Under the pieces are notes generated by a model. The model made no database searches. It was not told the origin of the DNA and saw only the letters and a list, made by a program, of their open reading frames with translations. From Pristionchus mayeri (lineage: Eukaryota; Nematoda; Chromadorea; Rhabditida; Neodiplogasteridae), in NCBI GenBank assembly GCA_036245805.1, contig BTRK01000003.1, positions 26,608,685 to 26,672,684 of the forward strand: a stretch of 64,000 nucleotides of DNA, read 5' to 3'. Shown piece after piece: positions 48,968-61,600 of the stretch. The stretch's first letter is position 1. Every line of letters starts with the position of its first letter. A program made the position numbers and the translations under genes.

Positions 48968-49938
48968 TCAGGGCATTCCCTCCGAGATGGTAGATCCACT
49001 GGGGAGGAGTGGTCTGAGTGTCTCCAGGAAGTGCTCGTGACACGTACTCGTGAAGCCCTCAAGGGATACTCCAAGTGATCAATGGATGAGGGGATGGCAC
49101 CTTGAGAGTCTTCTCCCCATTGTCGATCACGATGTTGTACCATGACACATTCTCCCCATTGCGAGTGAGAGTGTGGATGAGATCCCTGCACATTCAGTAG
49201 TCCTCTCAGTTCCTCCCTCCCTCCTCACCTGCTCATATCACAAGCCCACCAGATATTGGAGCATCCCTTGCCCCATCCCTTGGTCATGAGCAGATCCTCC
49301 TTGAAGACCTGCTTCCTGAAGGACGGAGATGGGAAGAATACTTTAGACTACTCACTTGTAGAAGACTCTCTTGATGTCACTGGTGAGGATTGTCTTCGTC
49401 TTGGCTGTGGGGAAGTAGTACCACACCAATTCCAGCTTCCCCGGGAACAGCTGAAGAGTGAGAGCGAATGGGAGAGAACGGGAATCTCGCACCTTGCAGA
49501 ACTTGTCCTCGTAGAGGGGATCGACCAGTTTCTTCTCGTCGATCGAATCGAACTGCTCGACCTTCTGATATGCACTCATCTACAAGGAGGAAAGAGAAGG
49601 AATCGAGAAGACGCCTCTCCATTTAGCACCCTCTCGTTCATCCGAGAAGGCGCCCAATGGAAAGATCCTTTCTCCATTCCGACAGACCATTCGGAACCCT
49701 GAGGGGGAATGGGGAAAGTGAGAACTATCGCTCCCATCGTTCGCCGTTGCCGAGGATACGAAGGAGATAGGAGAAATAAATAAGCAGGCTAGAGATAGAG
49801 AGAGGGCTTGTTTTGTATCTGATAGAGTCATCAGGCGTGTAATGGAGAAGGGAGGAATCAGGGGATAGTTCATTCATTGATTGAGTAGTGAGAAGGACTC
49901 ACATCGACGTACTGGTCGACTAATCGGTAGGGGAACAT
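48968..49938 (-). CDS. Conserved-looking protein of unknown function, PH-like N-half
   Basis: Six exons on the minus strand: MFPYRLVDQYVD (49938-49904), MSAYQKVEQFDSIDEKKLVD (from 49579), LFPGKLELVWYYFPTAKTK (about 49452), KQVFKEDLLMTKGWGKGCSN (about 49315), DLIHTLTRNGENVSWYNIVI (about 49185) and GFTSTCHEHFLETLRPLLP (49057), stop at 48968. About 165 residues. No signal peptide or membrane segment is seen. Alternating strands with GKLELVWYYFP and KTILTSDIKRVFY recall a PH-like beta barrel, an inference. The phases all match. The last acceptor is GAG (49058-49060). A shorter start at MSAYQK is possible. I do not recognise the family. Confidence 0.75.
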
Positions 49939-50460
49939 GGAGAAGAGGAAGTGAGAATGGATGCACCAAGGGGAAGGAGGAACTATTTCAGTGGAGAGGA
50001 AAGTAGAGATAACTAGTGAGAGTATCAACTCCCTTGTTGAAAGGGACGCATTCTTATCGCCTCCCTCCTGATGAACGAGTGAGAGAAACTTCCGGTTCAT
50101 GATCTGAGGGAAACAAACTGAACTGAGGTGAGAAGAGGAAGAATGAAGAAAGACCATCTGTTCGCAATCACTCTACAGAATTCATTGTGCTTATTCTGTC
50201 CTTAACCCTTTAGAACTATTTGATTTCCATATTTCTTGTATTACACTATTCCTCATATTGATTCATCTAATTCCATTCCTGACACGATTATCCGTAAAGT
50301 ATCATCTCATACTGTACAGCTCGTCCTATTGTACTATCGAAATATAAAAACAAGATTGATCAAGGAGTATACCGATTAGTAATCTCTGCAGTAATCTTAT
50401 CCACATGAGTTCTCTCTTCAGGACACACAACACCGACCATGTCACTATCGATTGGATGCC
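49939..50460. other. Upstream region of the 49-kb gene
   Basis: Presumed promoter of the minus-strand gene ending at 48968. The antisense-like ORF 49870-50157 has no homology. AT-rich beyond 50160. Nothing else is seen. Confidence 0.4.
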
Positions 50461-50469
50461 ACACCCACG

Positions 50470-50946
50470 GTCGGTATTAGGGTTGACAAAACGAACGCCG
50501 AACAGCTATTCGAAACACACGTAGAATGACTCTGATTGCGAAAACTACGTGCGGAATGATACGAACAGTGATTCGAAATCCCCCTCGATCGACTCTCATT
50601 CCGCAATGAATGCAAATTGGGGTCTGTCTCACTTAATTTCGTTCTGTCACATTGAAACATATCTGAATCTTTTTTTCAAAGTGTGAAAGTCGATAAAATG
50701 TGATCTATGTTTTATATATTCCACTTGAAACATAATTCAAACAACTCCAGATTCGATTTTCATACCAATTCATTACTCATCGATTCGAACAATGAAATTG
50801 ATTCGAACTCGATTCGAACACTCCTTTGTTCGACTCTTATTGCGCAATGAACGCAATTTGAATCCCAGAGATTGCGCATTATATTGAAATTGATTTCTCG
50901 ATACGAACTGTTCGTTGTTCGTGTTCGTTTCGTCAACCCTAGTCGG
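50470..50946. repeat. Foldback element with CGAAC-rich arms
   Basis: The left end (TTAGGGTTGACAAAACGAAC) is inverted at the right end (GTTCGTTTCGTCAACCCTAG). Both arms contain repeated ATTCGAA/TTCGAAT words. Internal similarity continues, for example TGCGGAATGA against TGCGCAATGA. No ORF of interest is seen. Confidence 0.7.
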
Positions 50947-50976
50947 TATGTTAGCCGTATTCTGACCCCAGGATAT

Positions 50977-51212
50977 AAGGGGGGTGCGTTCCCCGTTTTG
51001 GCAAGTATGAATCGGTTTAAAAAAAGAGAAGGTTTCAACTAGTTTAATTTTTGTTGTCAATGGTTTAACTCGGTTCATCCATTGCATTTGTAACAGTAAA
51101 TGCAATGGATGAACCGAGTTAAACCATTGACAACAAAAATTAAACTAGTTGAAACCTTCTCTTTTTTTAAACCGATTCATACTTGCCAAAACGGGGAACG
51201 CACCCCCCTTTT
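50977..51212. repeat. Near-perfect 236-bp hairpin
   Basis: The arms are almost exact reverse complements, from GGGGGGTGCGTTCCCCGTTT to the mirrored AAACGGGGAACGCACCCCCC. The centre is the short palindrome AAATGCAATGG around 51091. It abuts the preceding foldback element. An RNA from it would form a very stable double strand. Confidence 0.82.
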
Positions 51213-51815
51213 ATCGTGTATTCGAGTGCTACTAAATACGGGCATGGCAACTTGGCAGTTCCAATCTCTCAGTGTCGTTTTGTGACTCTTTTCAGTTGTG
51301 TAGTTGTGTGATGCGAAGAAGTCAGTGTTTTTTTCATGAGCAGACCATTTTATTGTATTGAGCCAAAAGAGATCTCATCTCATCCTCATCGCACGCCCTT
51401 CCTTCTTTTCAATGGCACGACTGCACACTTGCACTCTGCTGCAATCATACAGTACTATTCCTGGATACGGTAGGGGAGATACGGTATCGAGTAGAAATTA
51501 ACTATCCCAGACCAAAACAGGATGTTCATTTGCATTTGTGAATGGGAAAGGGAGGGGGTTAATCGATACTCGATACTTCAGTCTGTTACAGTATACCTGC
51601 GTCTACCTGCGTCTGCGTCTTGTCCTCCTCAAGTGGTGTCTCTGCCACGCTCGTTGCGAGCGCCGATTCCAAAAAGGCGACCGTAGACGCACTGCGGAAC
51701 GGAGAGCAGGAGTTCTCAAGGGGTTACGGTAGCTGAAGGCACTGTAGCTTGCGGTACCTGAGTGGATCCAATTGGGGATGCTGTCTGGTGACTTGGGTGC
51801 GAGGCATGTGCGGGG

Positions 51816-52347
51816 TTAGCGCAGGTACCTGAAAAATCGATTTGAGAAATACTGTAGGACGGAGGGTTACAGTATACCGTTGCGAGGCGATCGATTGGGG
51901 AGTGAGATAAGGTGCGGAGGGCAGTAACGACGACGAGGGCTGAGAGAAGAAGACGATACAATGAATTACCGTAGGAGATATCGGTTAGTCTACCGTATAC
52001 CTCCGTTTGTCGTCCTCGGATGTGAAGGCGGGCGAGGTGGCCGCCAGTCCCATGACAGAGCTGGCTGAACTGTCGATCGATTGATCCGTCCTGCATGGAA
52101 AGCATCATCACTGTGGTAATTATTGATCGATGATGCATCGGATACAGTATACCTGTACAGCTTTTCCTCGAGGGATGATTGATGGAGTTCCCCTCCATCG
52201 GCTGCTGTAGACTGCGAGGGTCGGATCGCTCTGGAGTACGGTAGTTCACGATCGATATAGGTTACCGTAATCTCACCGTTCGTAGTAGTAGTAGGCGGCG
52301 GCCAGACCAGTGAGGGTCGCGATGATTACCAGGAGGGGGAGGACCAT
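51816..52347 (-). CDS. Small membrane-anchored protein, unknown
   Basis: The start MVLPLLVIIATLTGLAAAYY forms one hydrophobic segment, either an uncleaved anchor or a signal peptide ending at AAA. The downstream exons join in phase: RAIRPSQSTAADGGELHQSS (about 52212), TDQSIDSSASSVMGLAATSP (about 52092), and a last short exon YLR then TAA at 51816. About 84 residues, Ser/Thr-rich and hydrophilic after the helix. The alternative frame through the same exons is open for longer but has no hydrophobic-to-polar logic. Introns contain several TACGGTA motifs. The family is not recognised. Confidence 0.55.
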
Positions 52348-53738
52348 CGCTCGTTCTCTGCAGGGGAAGGGAGTACGGTAGGCGATCGATGGATGGGGTC
52401 AAGGGGGCGGAGCCTAGTACGGAAGTAGGAAAGTCCCACCTCTTCTCTCCTCTTCTGATCGAGTAGACCGTCCCGGACGGTGTGAGATGGCTATGAATGA
52501 GTGGAGAAACGAAGGAGTGATTATTATTGCACTCTCCTTTCCCTCCTTTGTCTATGCAAATATAATACTATTTGTTACTTATTTAGGAAGAAAATAACAA
52601 GTAACATCTAATTCGGTGTGCGAGGGATGTGGCAACATTTTAACCATCACTGATATGCACTTTCTGCTGACAACTTGAGATTGCGATACGATTTCTTGCG
52701 AGCTCTCATCAACAAATTACGAGAAGATCGCGATCGAGAGATCAAACGTGCGACCTTCGAAGATCACTCGTCTACCAGTTTTCTCTCCCACGCTCAAACT
52801 CTCACTCTTAAGTTCAAAGCAGCACTTCCTCCTCCCCTTTACATCTCTGTCTCAGTCCTTCTCTACATATCGATCACACTGAGAGAACGTAGAGAGGGAG
52901 AGAGAGGGGGGAAGGGCCATTCCTCCTCCCCTTCATTCCTCCTGTTTATCCCCTCTTCGAGTGGTCGATTGCTCCTTCCCTCCTCTTCCCTTGATCTACC
53001 CCTTCTCTATCCAGTCAGTTGATTCCCTCACTACAGTCCTCTCTCTCTCTCTTTCTCTGTTCTCTCTTCGATCCCTCCTCTCTCTCCTCTCTCTTCTCTC
53101 TCTCTTGACTTCCTCCATCAGACGTGCATTTCGCACTGCTCCGTGTCCGTTTTTCACCCTTCTCTATTCATTTTCCATGTTCTCTAACTTCCTCTTCCCG
53201 CCTTCTCCCTCTCTTCTCCCTCTCTTCTCCCTCCTCATTCTCTCATAGGTCGATTGAGGGAGAGGGCTTTCCCTCCCCTTCCCACATCTCCCTCTGACTC
53301 TCTTTCTCTTCCCACTGATTCCGCTCTGTTTACTGCAACTTATTCTTTGCGAACTCTACTAGAATCGATTCTCGTTCTGTACTCTTTCACTTCGTCGAAA
53401 TAGCTTGACGAAAGTTAGAATGCCCTCCGCGTTAGAATCCCCGATGGATTTCGTATGTGTGCCTTCCAGCCTTTTTCGTCATTCCATTCTGTCTCGAGGA
53501 ATCTCCTTCCCCTTTCTTTCATCATTTCCTCACATGGATTTTCGCTTGACGTGGTCTTTTCCTTGTATACTTCTCTACATCTACTATGGTTGATCTCTTT
53601 TGAATGTGCCCTTCTCTCCATCCGTAGTTTTCATTCTTGTCCGCCCACCGAGATCACTCTTCCCTCCCCCTTCTCCTTCCCTCCCTTCCTCCTTCAATCC
53701 TCTCTCCTTCTTCAGACTTCTTCGTCTCTCGTCCCATC
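52348..53738. promoter_or_regulatory. Divergent upstream region with long C/T tract
   Basis: 1.4 kb between a minus-strand gene and aldolase. From 52900 to 53730 the plus strand is strongly pyrimidine-rich (repeated CTCTCTCT, TCTCCCTCTCTTCTCCCTC at about 53205). The ORFs here are low-complexity by-products. The tract leads straight into the aldolase start, so part may be 5' UTR. It could form triplex or act as a GAGA-type element, which is inference. Confidence 0.5.
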
Positions 53739-56072
53739 ATGGCTTCCTACTCGCAATTCCTCACGAAGGAGAAGGAGGACGAGCTTCGCTCCATCGCCAA
53801 TGCCATCGTCGCCCAGGTACTGTAGAGAGAGAGGGTATTGTATAGGGGGAAGAGTACGGTAGTGCCAGGAGCCAGACAGATGATAACGGTGTCGATGCAG
53901 GGAAAGGGAATCCTTGCGGCCGACGAGTCGACTGGCTCGATGGACAAGCGAATGGCCTCCATCGGAGCAGAGAACAACGAGGAGAACAGGAGGAAGTACA
54001 GACAGGTAGGAGTACGGTAGACAGTCGGGTGGGTCAGAGTCGTGACTGCTGCAGATGCTCTTCACCACTGAGGGACTCGAGAAGCACGTCTCCGGAGTCA
54101 TCCTCTTCCACGAGACAATGTACCAGGCGAGTAATCTCTGCTCTTTGATCTCTGATCGAGGAATGAATTGCAGAAGACTGACGACGGAACTCCCTTCGTG
54201 GAGGTGCTCAAGAAGAAGGGAATCATCCCTGGAATCAAGGTGAGGGAGAGGGGGGGACAAAGATCAAAGATCATCTCAGGTTGACAAGGGAGTGATTCCG
54301 ATGGCCGGCACTCAGGGAGAGGGAACCACCCAGGGACTCGATGATCTCAATGCGAGATGCGCCCAGTACAAGAAGGTGAGTGACGTCATCCTTAGAGATT
54401 CCCGTTGGATGGTGGAGATCCAACTGCTAGCAGGGGGGTATCATTACACTGGCGAACGACGTTCTGTGGGATCGGGCAGTGAAATATGCTATAAAACAGA
54501 TGCCGTCTCTCTTTATATCTCCTACTTCTTTCATTCTCGTTCAGCTTCCGCTATAATTCGATGAGAGATTCAAATGCGAGTACTGGGAATATGGCTAGAG
54601 AGTGGGCATATGGGGAGGGTCCAGAGAGATTGGCAGGCCAGAGAGGAAGAAAAAGTGTAGGAATGGAGAGAGTGGGGGACAACTGATGTGCCTTCTCTGA
54701 AGTTTTAGAGAGAAGACTAGTGGATGGCCGAATTGATTTTGAGGAGGAGGAGAGGGAAGGGCAGACAGAGTGGGAATTGGCACGTAGAGGGAGGGAATTC
54801 TTCCCGTAGACTAGAGGATCGAAGAGCACGAGACTCGTTATAGAATTCTTTGAATAGCATTCACGGCCAAGGCAAATGCGTGCAATCCATAGTGCCCTTC
54901 TACCGTAATCTCATCTCTTCGTTGCAGGACGGAGCTCAGTTTGCCAAGTGGCGCTGCGTGCACCGCATCTCGGGCACCACTCCCTCCCACACGGCACTCG
55001 TCGAGGTCGCCCAGGTACCGTACTCCCTCTGGTCCCACCACGAATACCGTATCCCTTTGAGGTGCTTGCTCGCTATGCATCGATCTGCCAGCAGAACGGA
55101 CTCGTGCCCATCGTGGAACCAGAGACTCTCCCCGATGGAGAACACGATCTGGCAAGGTGAGGAGGAGGGGAGGGAGGAGGGGGAGGGGAGGGGAGGGAGA
55201 AGGGGGACTAGCCGATGGACGATGGAGTGGATGGAATGAGTGTCTCTCTCTTCTCAGATGCCAGAAGATCACGGAGACTGTTCTCTCGTACACGTACCGT
55301 GCCCTCAACGAGCACCACGTCTTCCTCGAGGGAACTCTCCTCAAGCCGAACATGTGCACCGCCGGTGAGTACCTTAATCTGACTAGGAGGGAGTATTGTA
55401 GCTGACTGATAACTGATATTTCTCAGGCATGTCTGCTGCTAACAAGCCCAGCAACCCGGAAATTGGCCTCGCCACGGTCGCTGCACTCCAGGTATGGACA
55501 AGAATTGTTCCTTATCATCTTTTACTTAGCATGAAGTGATTGACTAGTGCTGACGTAACCCTCTCTCTTCATTCAGCGTACGGTGCCTGCTGCAGTTCCC
55601 GGAGTGGTCTTCCTCTCTGGAGGACAGTCTGAGGAGGAGGCCACCAAGAACCTCAACGCCATCAACCAGGTGGGGGAGTGATCTTTGATCTACCGTTACT
55701 TGCCCAGTTGATCTTTGATCTATCGTCTCATTCTCCTCTTTCAGATTGCGGGCAAGAAGCCATGGGCGTTGACCTTCTCGTATGGCCGCGCCCTCCAGGC
55801 ATCCGCCCTCGCCAAGTGGGCAGGAAAGGAGGAGAACGTCAAGGACGCACAGGTACTGTAGGAGTACGGTAGATGATACTGTAGTGCAGTGACTATCGTA
55901 ATCTTCCCCATACCTGATCTCCCTTGTGATCTTTGATCTCCCCTTGGTTCAGGCTATTCTCATCCACCGTGCTGCCTCCAACCAGTTGGCTGCTCTCGGA
56001 AAGTACTCTGGCGACCCGAATGCTGACGCCACGGCCTCTCAGTCTCTCTTCGTCGCCAATCACGCCTATTGA
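53739..56072 (+). CDS. aldo-2: Fructose-bisphosphate aldolase, class I
   Basis: Cleaves fructose 1,6-bisphosphate to dihydroxyacetone phosphate and glyceraldehyde 3-phosphate in glycolysis. The start is [19 protein letters not shown]. Motifs in order: [102 protein letters not shown] (Schiff-base lysine), [35 protein letters not shown] and a C-terminal VANHAY, whose final tyrosine is needed for full activity. About 365 residues, no gaps in the family. The acceptor before VLARYAS is GAG (55061). An intron at about 54376-54926 is larger than the rest. C. elegans has two genes; chromosome III context favours aldo-2 over aldo-1, an inference. Confidence 0.95.
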
Positions 56073-56294
56073 GAGACTCCGCCCCCTCCAGGCCACACCC
56101 CCTCCATCCATTCATGATCTATCCCCTTGTACCCGATCATCCCTCACAATCCACGTATGCTAGTCACTGCAAAATCTCATGAGATAAACTGAAAACTGAA
56201 ATAATGCGTAGTTTCATGATTGTCGTAGAAAGAGTTTAATGTAAGAAGATTGTTTATTGGCGAGTAGAAAAGTAATAAATGGTATTGTCTTCTC

Positions 56295-57609
56295 TCAGTC
56301 TCTTCTCGTCTTGGGGGCACAACCTAAACACGGAGTGATTCCATCCGAGTTACATGAAGCACACTTGAGAAGAACTGAGTATCTCTCGTTCGACTTCTTC
56401 CCTTCAATGGACAGATTGGATGGGGATGATGGAAGGGGAGACCTCCTCTACACTTGACGCAGATTGTGTACCCTACTCCACCACAAGATGAACAGTCGGA
56501 ACGACCCTGAAACAGACGAGAGGACATCTACATGGGCACATTTGTTAACTTTTTTCTTCCGCCTATCACATGGAAACTCACATGGAAATCTCGCAGTGTC
56601 CCCGATAGACTCCTAGATTCGTTCTCTTGAATGAGAGTGGCATCGTTCTGAATGAGAATCGACAAAGATAAAAGATCAGTCAAAACGAAACTCACTCCAA
56701 AGTATCGCCCATTGACGAAGACCATCGGAAGACTCTCGAAGATGAGGTCGCGATTCAGATCCTGCAAAATTCACCATTTTGATTGAATTCAAAGCTTTGT
56801 AGAGCCTCTTTGATAGACATGAGGCGAATTGAAGACACGGACAAGAAAATTGATATCTCATACTCACGGGTTCCAATTGCATTCTGTCGATGAGTTCCTC
56901 CACAAGTTTCGGCTCCACGTAAACGTCGCGAACTTCATGGGAAATCCCGAATGCACGAAGGAGGGAAAGGGCATCTTTGCATCTGCAGAAGAAGACACGT
57001 GAATAACACTGGACAAAATAGTCGACTTCAAATACATATCTCGTTAAGGGTAAGTAAAAGATGTTCAACAGTCAGAACCTCTCGTAATTGGCATTGATAA
57101 CTTGACAGGAAGTGATGTAGAGAACGACTTTCCCCGATTCCTCAGCCACATAATCACGCTGAGACGGGAGAGAAATGAAGGAATGCAGATTGTCTTTGCT
57201 CAGACCGACGAAATGGATTGACTGCGTACCTTCCATTGACTCCTATTGGCGAGATGTCTCACAGTGCTCATCACATGCAGACTTCTTCCCCTCACTGATC
57301 CATCCCGTTGGAGGAGATCCTGAGGGGAGGATAATCATTGACAAAGATTGAGTGAAGTAGCAAACAACTAAGACGGAGTGAACGTATCATACTTACCTGC
57401 TCCTTTGTCCTCTCGATTCCACAGCTATCCAGAGCTCCTGAAAGTGAATGTATTGAGATGTGAGGATAATTGAACCAACCAATGAGTTCCATCTTCATTC
57501 GATGCAATTCCTTCTTCATCGTCTTCACATCGAGTCCAGATCTTCTCTGATCAGCCAATCTGATTTCCACTGAGAGACCAGAGGAGGGAGAAGGCGCCGA
57601 TACCATCAT
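56295..57609 (-). CDS. Glutaredoxin domain cysteine-rich protein (GRXCR1-like)
   Basis: The GRXCR family has an N-terminal extension, a divergent glutaredoxin domain and a zinc-binding cysteine module. Here the start MMVSAPSPSSGLSVEIRLAD (57609) is followed by KTMKKELHRMKMELIG. The glutaredoxin part includes VVLYITSCQVINANYE, RCKDALSLLRAFGISHEVRD and LPMVFVNGRYFG. The usual CPYC active site is replaced by a lone cysteine in TSCQV. The C-terminal module has CSSCGGVGYTICVKC and LLKCASCNSDGITPCLGC, matching the four CxxC pairs of GRXCR1. The stop is after KTRRD. The intron inside the cysteine module ends in AAG (56402) and is needed to bring the last two CxxC pairs in frame. In vertebrates GRXCR1 organises stereocilia actin; a nematode role is not known to me. 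Confidence 0.88.
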
Positions 57610-58602
57610 TCACAGAATACCGTCTAGAAGCAACAGAAAATTCAAATAAATATAATTTTAAAAACTGAAACCGAGTGAAGTATAGCAAAAGCGAGTAAAC
57701 GGCGAGAAACTCTCGAAATAGCGCTTTGCATACCTCGAAGGTGACTGACTCAGAGTGTGAGCACTCGATTCAGATAAGAATTCGACTGTCTCTCTCCCTT
57801 TCTTCCCTCTCTCCTCTGTCTGAATGGAGTAGGGGGAGTGATATCAGCTGATAGTGAGAGAGATTTGAACACAACTGAATTGGCATCTTCTCCTACGGCA
57901 TGCCACACGATAATCTCCAAAATGGAATGAGAATTGTACAGGAAGAAGAAGACGGAAACTGTCCAGGAGGGAACAAATGGAGAGACCGGGATAGCTCATT
58001 CTTCTCATGATGTTAGTTTGATATAGTATTATCTCGAGAGTCGTATTCAAAGCGACAAAGGGAAGTAATAGCCACATATCTGGATCGATGAGTAAGTCAT
58101 AATTTTCTGTACCCCATGCCTATTCGGATACATTTTATCCTGAATGTCGCCTTAGAGACGGAGTCCAAAGAGGCATATCAAGTGAAACACTTGATGAATG
58201 CATCCTTTATGCATTGACGATACTCAGCACAACTCTTTATAAAATGAGCAATTCGAACGATAAGGCTCTGAATCAGTGCGTTCCGTTCGATAAAAACAAT
58301 TTTGTTAATCTATATCGCTTCTCCACTGTCTACACTCGTTTCTCTCCAGAATCATGCTCGGTGTATTTCAGATGATTTGATTGTGTGTAGTAATCTACAG
58401 TAGTTTCTTTCCGAGGAAGTCGTAATCTCTCACGTAATTGAGGGAAAGATGCGCACTCCTTGAAGTGTCTCTCAGTCAGAACAGTGCCCCTCCCTCTCCC
58501 TCCCTTCATCCTTGGAGTTCTGTTCATTGCCCGCCCCTCTCTGATCCGAGAGACCCCCCAATACTCCCTGTTCCTCCCTGATCCTTCTTCCTCTATCCAG
58601 AG
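57610..58602. promoter_or_regulatory. Divergent region between GRXCR-like and sterol methyltransferase genes
   Basis: About 1 kb containing both promoters. An ORF at 57844-58077 (minus) is hydrophobic but has no family or splice support. No regulatory motif is certain. Mostly AT-rich, becoming C/T-rich just before the plus-strand start. Confidence 0.4.
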
Positions 58603-61600
58603 ATGTCCATCGACATGTCATCCAACTTCTTCAAGCTTCTTCTTCACTTCAGGAGACACGATCTGGTCAGCCATTTATTCATTATTCAATCTACAGTTAT
58701 CCCTTTGCTCATCCGATGCGAATTTCTACCAGGATGTTTGTAAAGCGAAAGTTTTTTTTTTTAGAATCTTAGGTCTTAGATCGTTGAACTTATGAATCAA
58801 GTAAAAAGAAAAATTAGACGAGATTTGGTGTGCTCTCGACCCGTATTCGCAATGTTTGCATGACCGATATCGCCCTATTCTCACGCGTTTCCTTTTGCAC
58901 ATCCTGTAGTTCTCATTTACATTTTTTTCTTTTGTTAGACAATGAACTCATAACTCACTCATCTCATCATTTCTCACCATCACAATTTCACACAACTAGA
59001 CACACTTCCTGTAGTATTTGCACTTGGCAGAGTGGAAAAAGAGCTGGACCCCGAGATATGACAGAGACCAAAGAACAGAGGCGATAGATTATAACACCTC
59101 AAGATTCCTTCTTCACCCATGGATGCTGTTTCCCCTTCCTCTTCCTAAAGTGCTAACGAGAATCCATGGAATCTCGCCTCTTCCTGTATTGGGGTATCAA
59201 GTGTGGGTCATCTCCGATTCCTATCTCTCTCCCCTTTTGCATCGACGCCCTTTGGACCAGCGAAAAGGACAGGGGGACTGGCAGGAGTGAGAGAAGAGAC
59301 GAGATAGCACGGGAATGGGGGGAGAGGTAGACACTTCTTATTTCATTGAACCACCTTCCCTCTGTTCGCGAGAGGAGAAAGTAGTGGGTCATCGAGTCTG
59401 CGGAATAAGCTGTTTCATCCTGGGGTTGTATCCAAGGTGTATACAGGAGGGAAGAGATGGAGAAGGAACTAGAACCTCCAAAGGGGGAATCCGTTCCAGT
59501 AGACGAATTCCCGTGTCTATCTTGTAGATGATTCAGTGAGAGTTGCCGAGTTGAAGAGAGTGCAAATAGAAAGAATGAGGATGGCGGAAGGGAAGGGAGA
59601 AAAGGAAGACATCAGGTGGTCAATCCGTGATCAATGGGGTAATCTGTGAAGTTATGCCATCCACAGAATATCGTTTATCTGTTGAAAGAGGAATGATTGG
59701 CACATTGCCAGAGATGGGCGGAGAGAGAGGGGAGTTGAACGGGTGAGAGTTGTGAGATGGAAGGGAGACAATCGATAGCCATTCACTCTCTCTCTCAATC
59801 TCCTCTTGCAGCGAGCATTCACCAAGGAGCACGATGATCTGTTCAAGGAAGCCAAGAACAATGGTGAGTAGAGTTGCGATTAGAATTCTGATGGATGGGC
59901 TGCTAATTAAACCAACTAGCAATGCAAAGAAAGGGGGAAATTGTGCAGGGAACCACCTGGCAGTCACTTCTCACTACTACTCGGTCATGTCGGGAGTGAT
60001 CGATCAGTATTTCAATGGCAACTTCCACTTCGCACCCCCAGAGGACGACGGACAGTCAGTTCATCCTAACTTCTGTTTAAAAAAAATTATTCCCCAATGC
60101 CCAAAACTAATGGAATGAGCGATAAAAATGCACCGATAGTGAGAGAGAAATTTATTTGCCATTTTTCGCGCTCTGCAGTGAGAGGAGTAACAGGAGACTG
60201 TGCATGACACTTCTTTTGTTTGCCCAAATATTAAGATCACCTATTATGGCAATACATTCCCCTCAGACTGCTGGAGGAGGCCCTTCGAGATCTCCATCTC
60301 ACCATCGGAGACAAACTGAAACTGAAGGAGGGAGTGAGATGCCTCGATATCGGATGCGGCATCGGAGGCAATCCCTTCCATCCTTCTCAGAGAGAGAATG
60401 GATTGCAGGAGTGATCAAGGATCTCTCTCCGACAGGGGCAGATCTCACTGGAGTGACCATTGCTGCCAATGAAGTCGAGATGGGTGAGTGGGGAGGGAGG
60501 AACTGCCTCTCTGTAGGGCATAGCGAGAGATATGACAGTGCCATGAGTGGAAAAGAGATCATGAATGCTCTGATTCGAATCCCCTTCAGGCAACGCGGAC
60601 TTCGCCCGTCAGGGAATGTCTTCCCACTGTCGTCTCATCGAGGGAGACGCCCATGATATGCCATTGCCTGAGGGGTAAGCATGCATCTCATTGATGCATC
60701 GAATATTGAAGTGTAGCCATGATAAGCCTAGTTGATGGATTAACTGAATGTTGATGGCGATAGACGATGGGATGCATTCAGATGCATGGATGCAGCGTAC
60801 GCAGTCTACTCCCTCAAGTACTTCCCCAAGATTGATAAGATACTCGAGGAGGTGGGTTCGTGGAACGAACTTAATCCATTATTTTTTAACCCATGTCATG
60901 TAGAAATAAGTGCATTGTTAGTGAAAGAAAATGAACAATTCAACTTCTCTTGTTTGAGGTCTCTCGAGTTCTCAAACCGGGAGGGAAATTCCTGATCTAC
61001 GATTTGATCAAGACTGAGGAATACGATGAGAACAATGAGGAACACACTGAGGTAGGCAGAATTCAACTAAAATCCACATTCAGATTGCACAATATTCTCC
61101 GAATCGACGCATAGTCTAGATACATGCTATATATTCGAGTGCATAAAGATTGATGGTTCAGGTGATCGAGGGTCTTGAGTACGCGTGTGGGATGCCCTCC
61201 CTCCACTCGCGAGCAGAGATGGTCGAGGAGGCGAACAAGTTTGGACTCACTCTCTGCCATGTACGCACTCTCAATCGCTGTGGCCCCTAAGATTTCTTCC
61301 GAATCTTCTGAATGTTGTTGTCTAGGAGGAGGATCTGTCAGTGAGTCACAATCGTCCCTTCCACTACTGCTTCTCCCACTCGCCCTTCTTCATGTGGCTG
61401 GTCAAGTCTCCCATCGTTGACTCACTCATCAAGGTCAGATATCGTAAAAAAGAGAAGTCGAAAAATGATGATTTCTATCACGATTTTTCATTGCTGAATT
61501 TCTCAAGCTGAGCCAATCAATCTTCCAGATCGGTCAAGTTCTTCGCATTCTCCCCGAGGGATTCTCAGCCTTCAATCGAATCTTCCTCTCTGGTCAGAAT

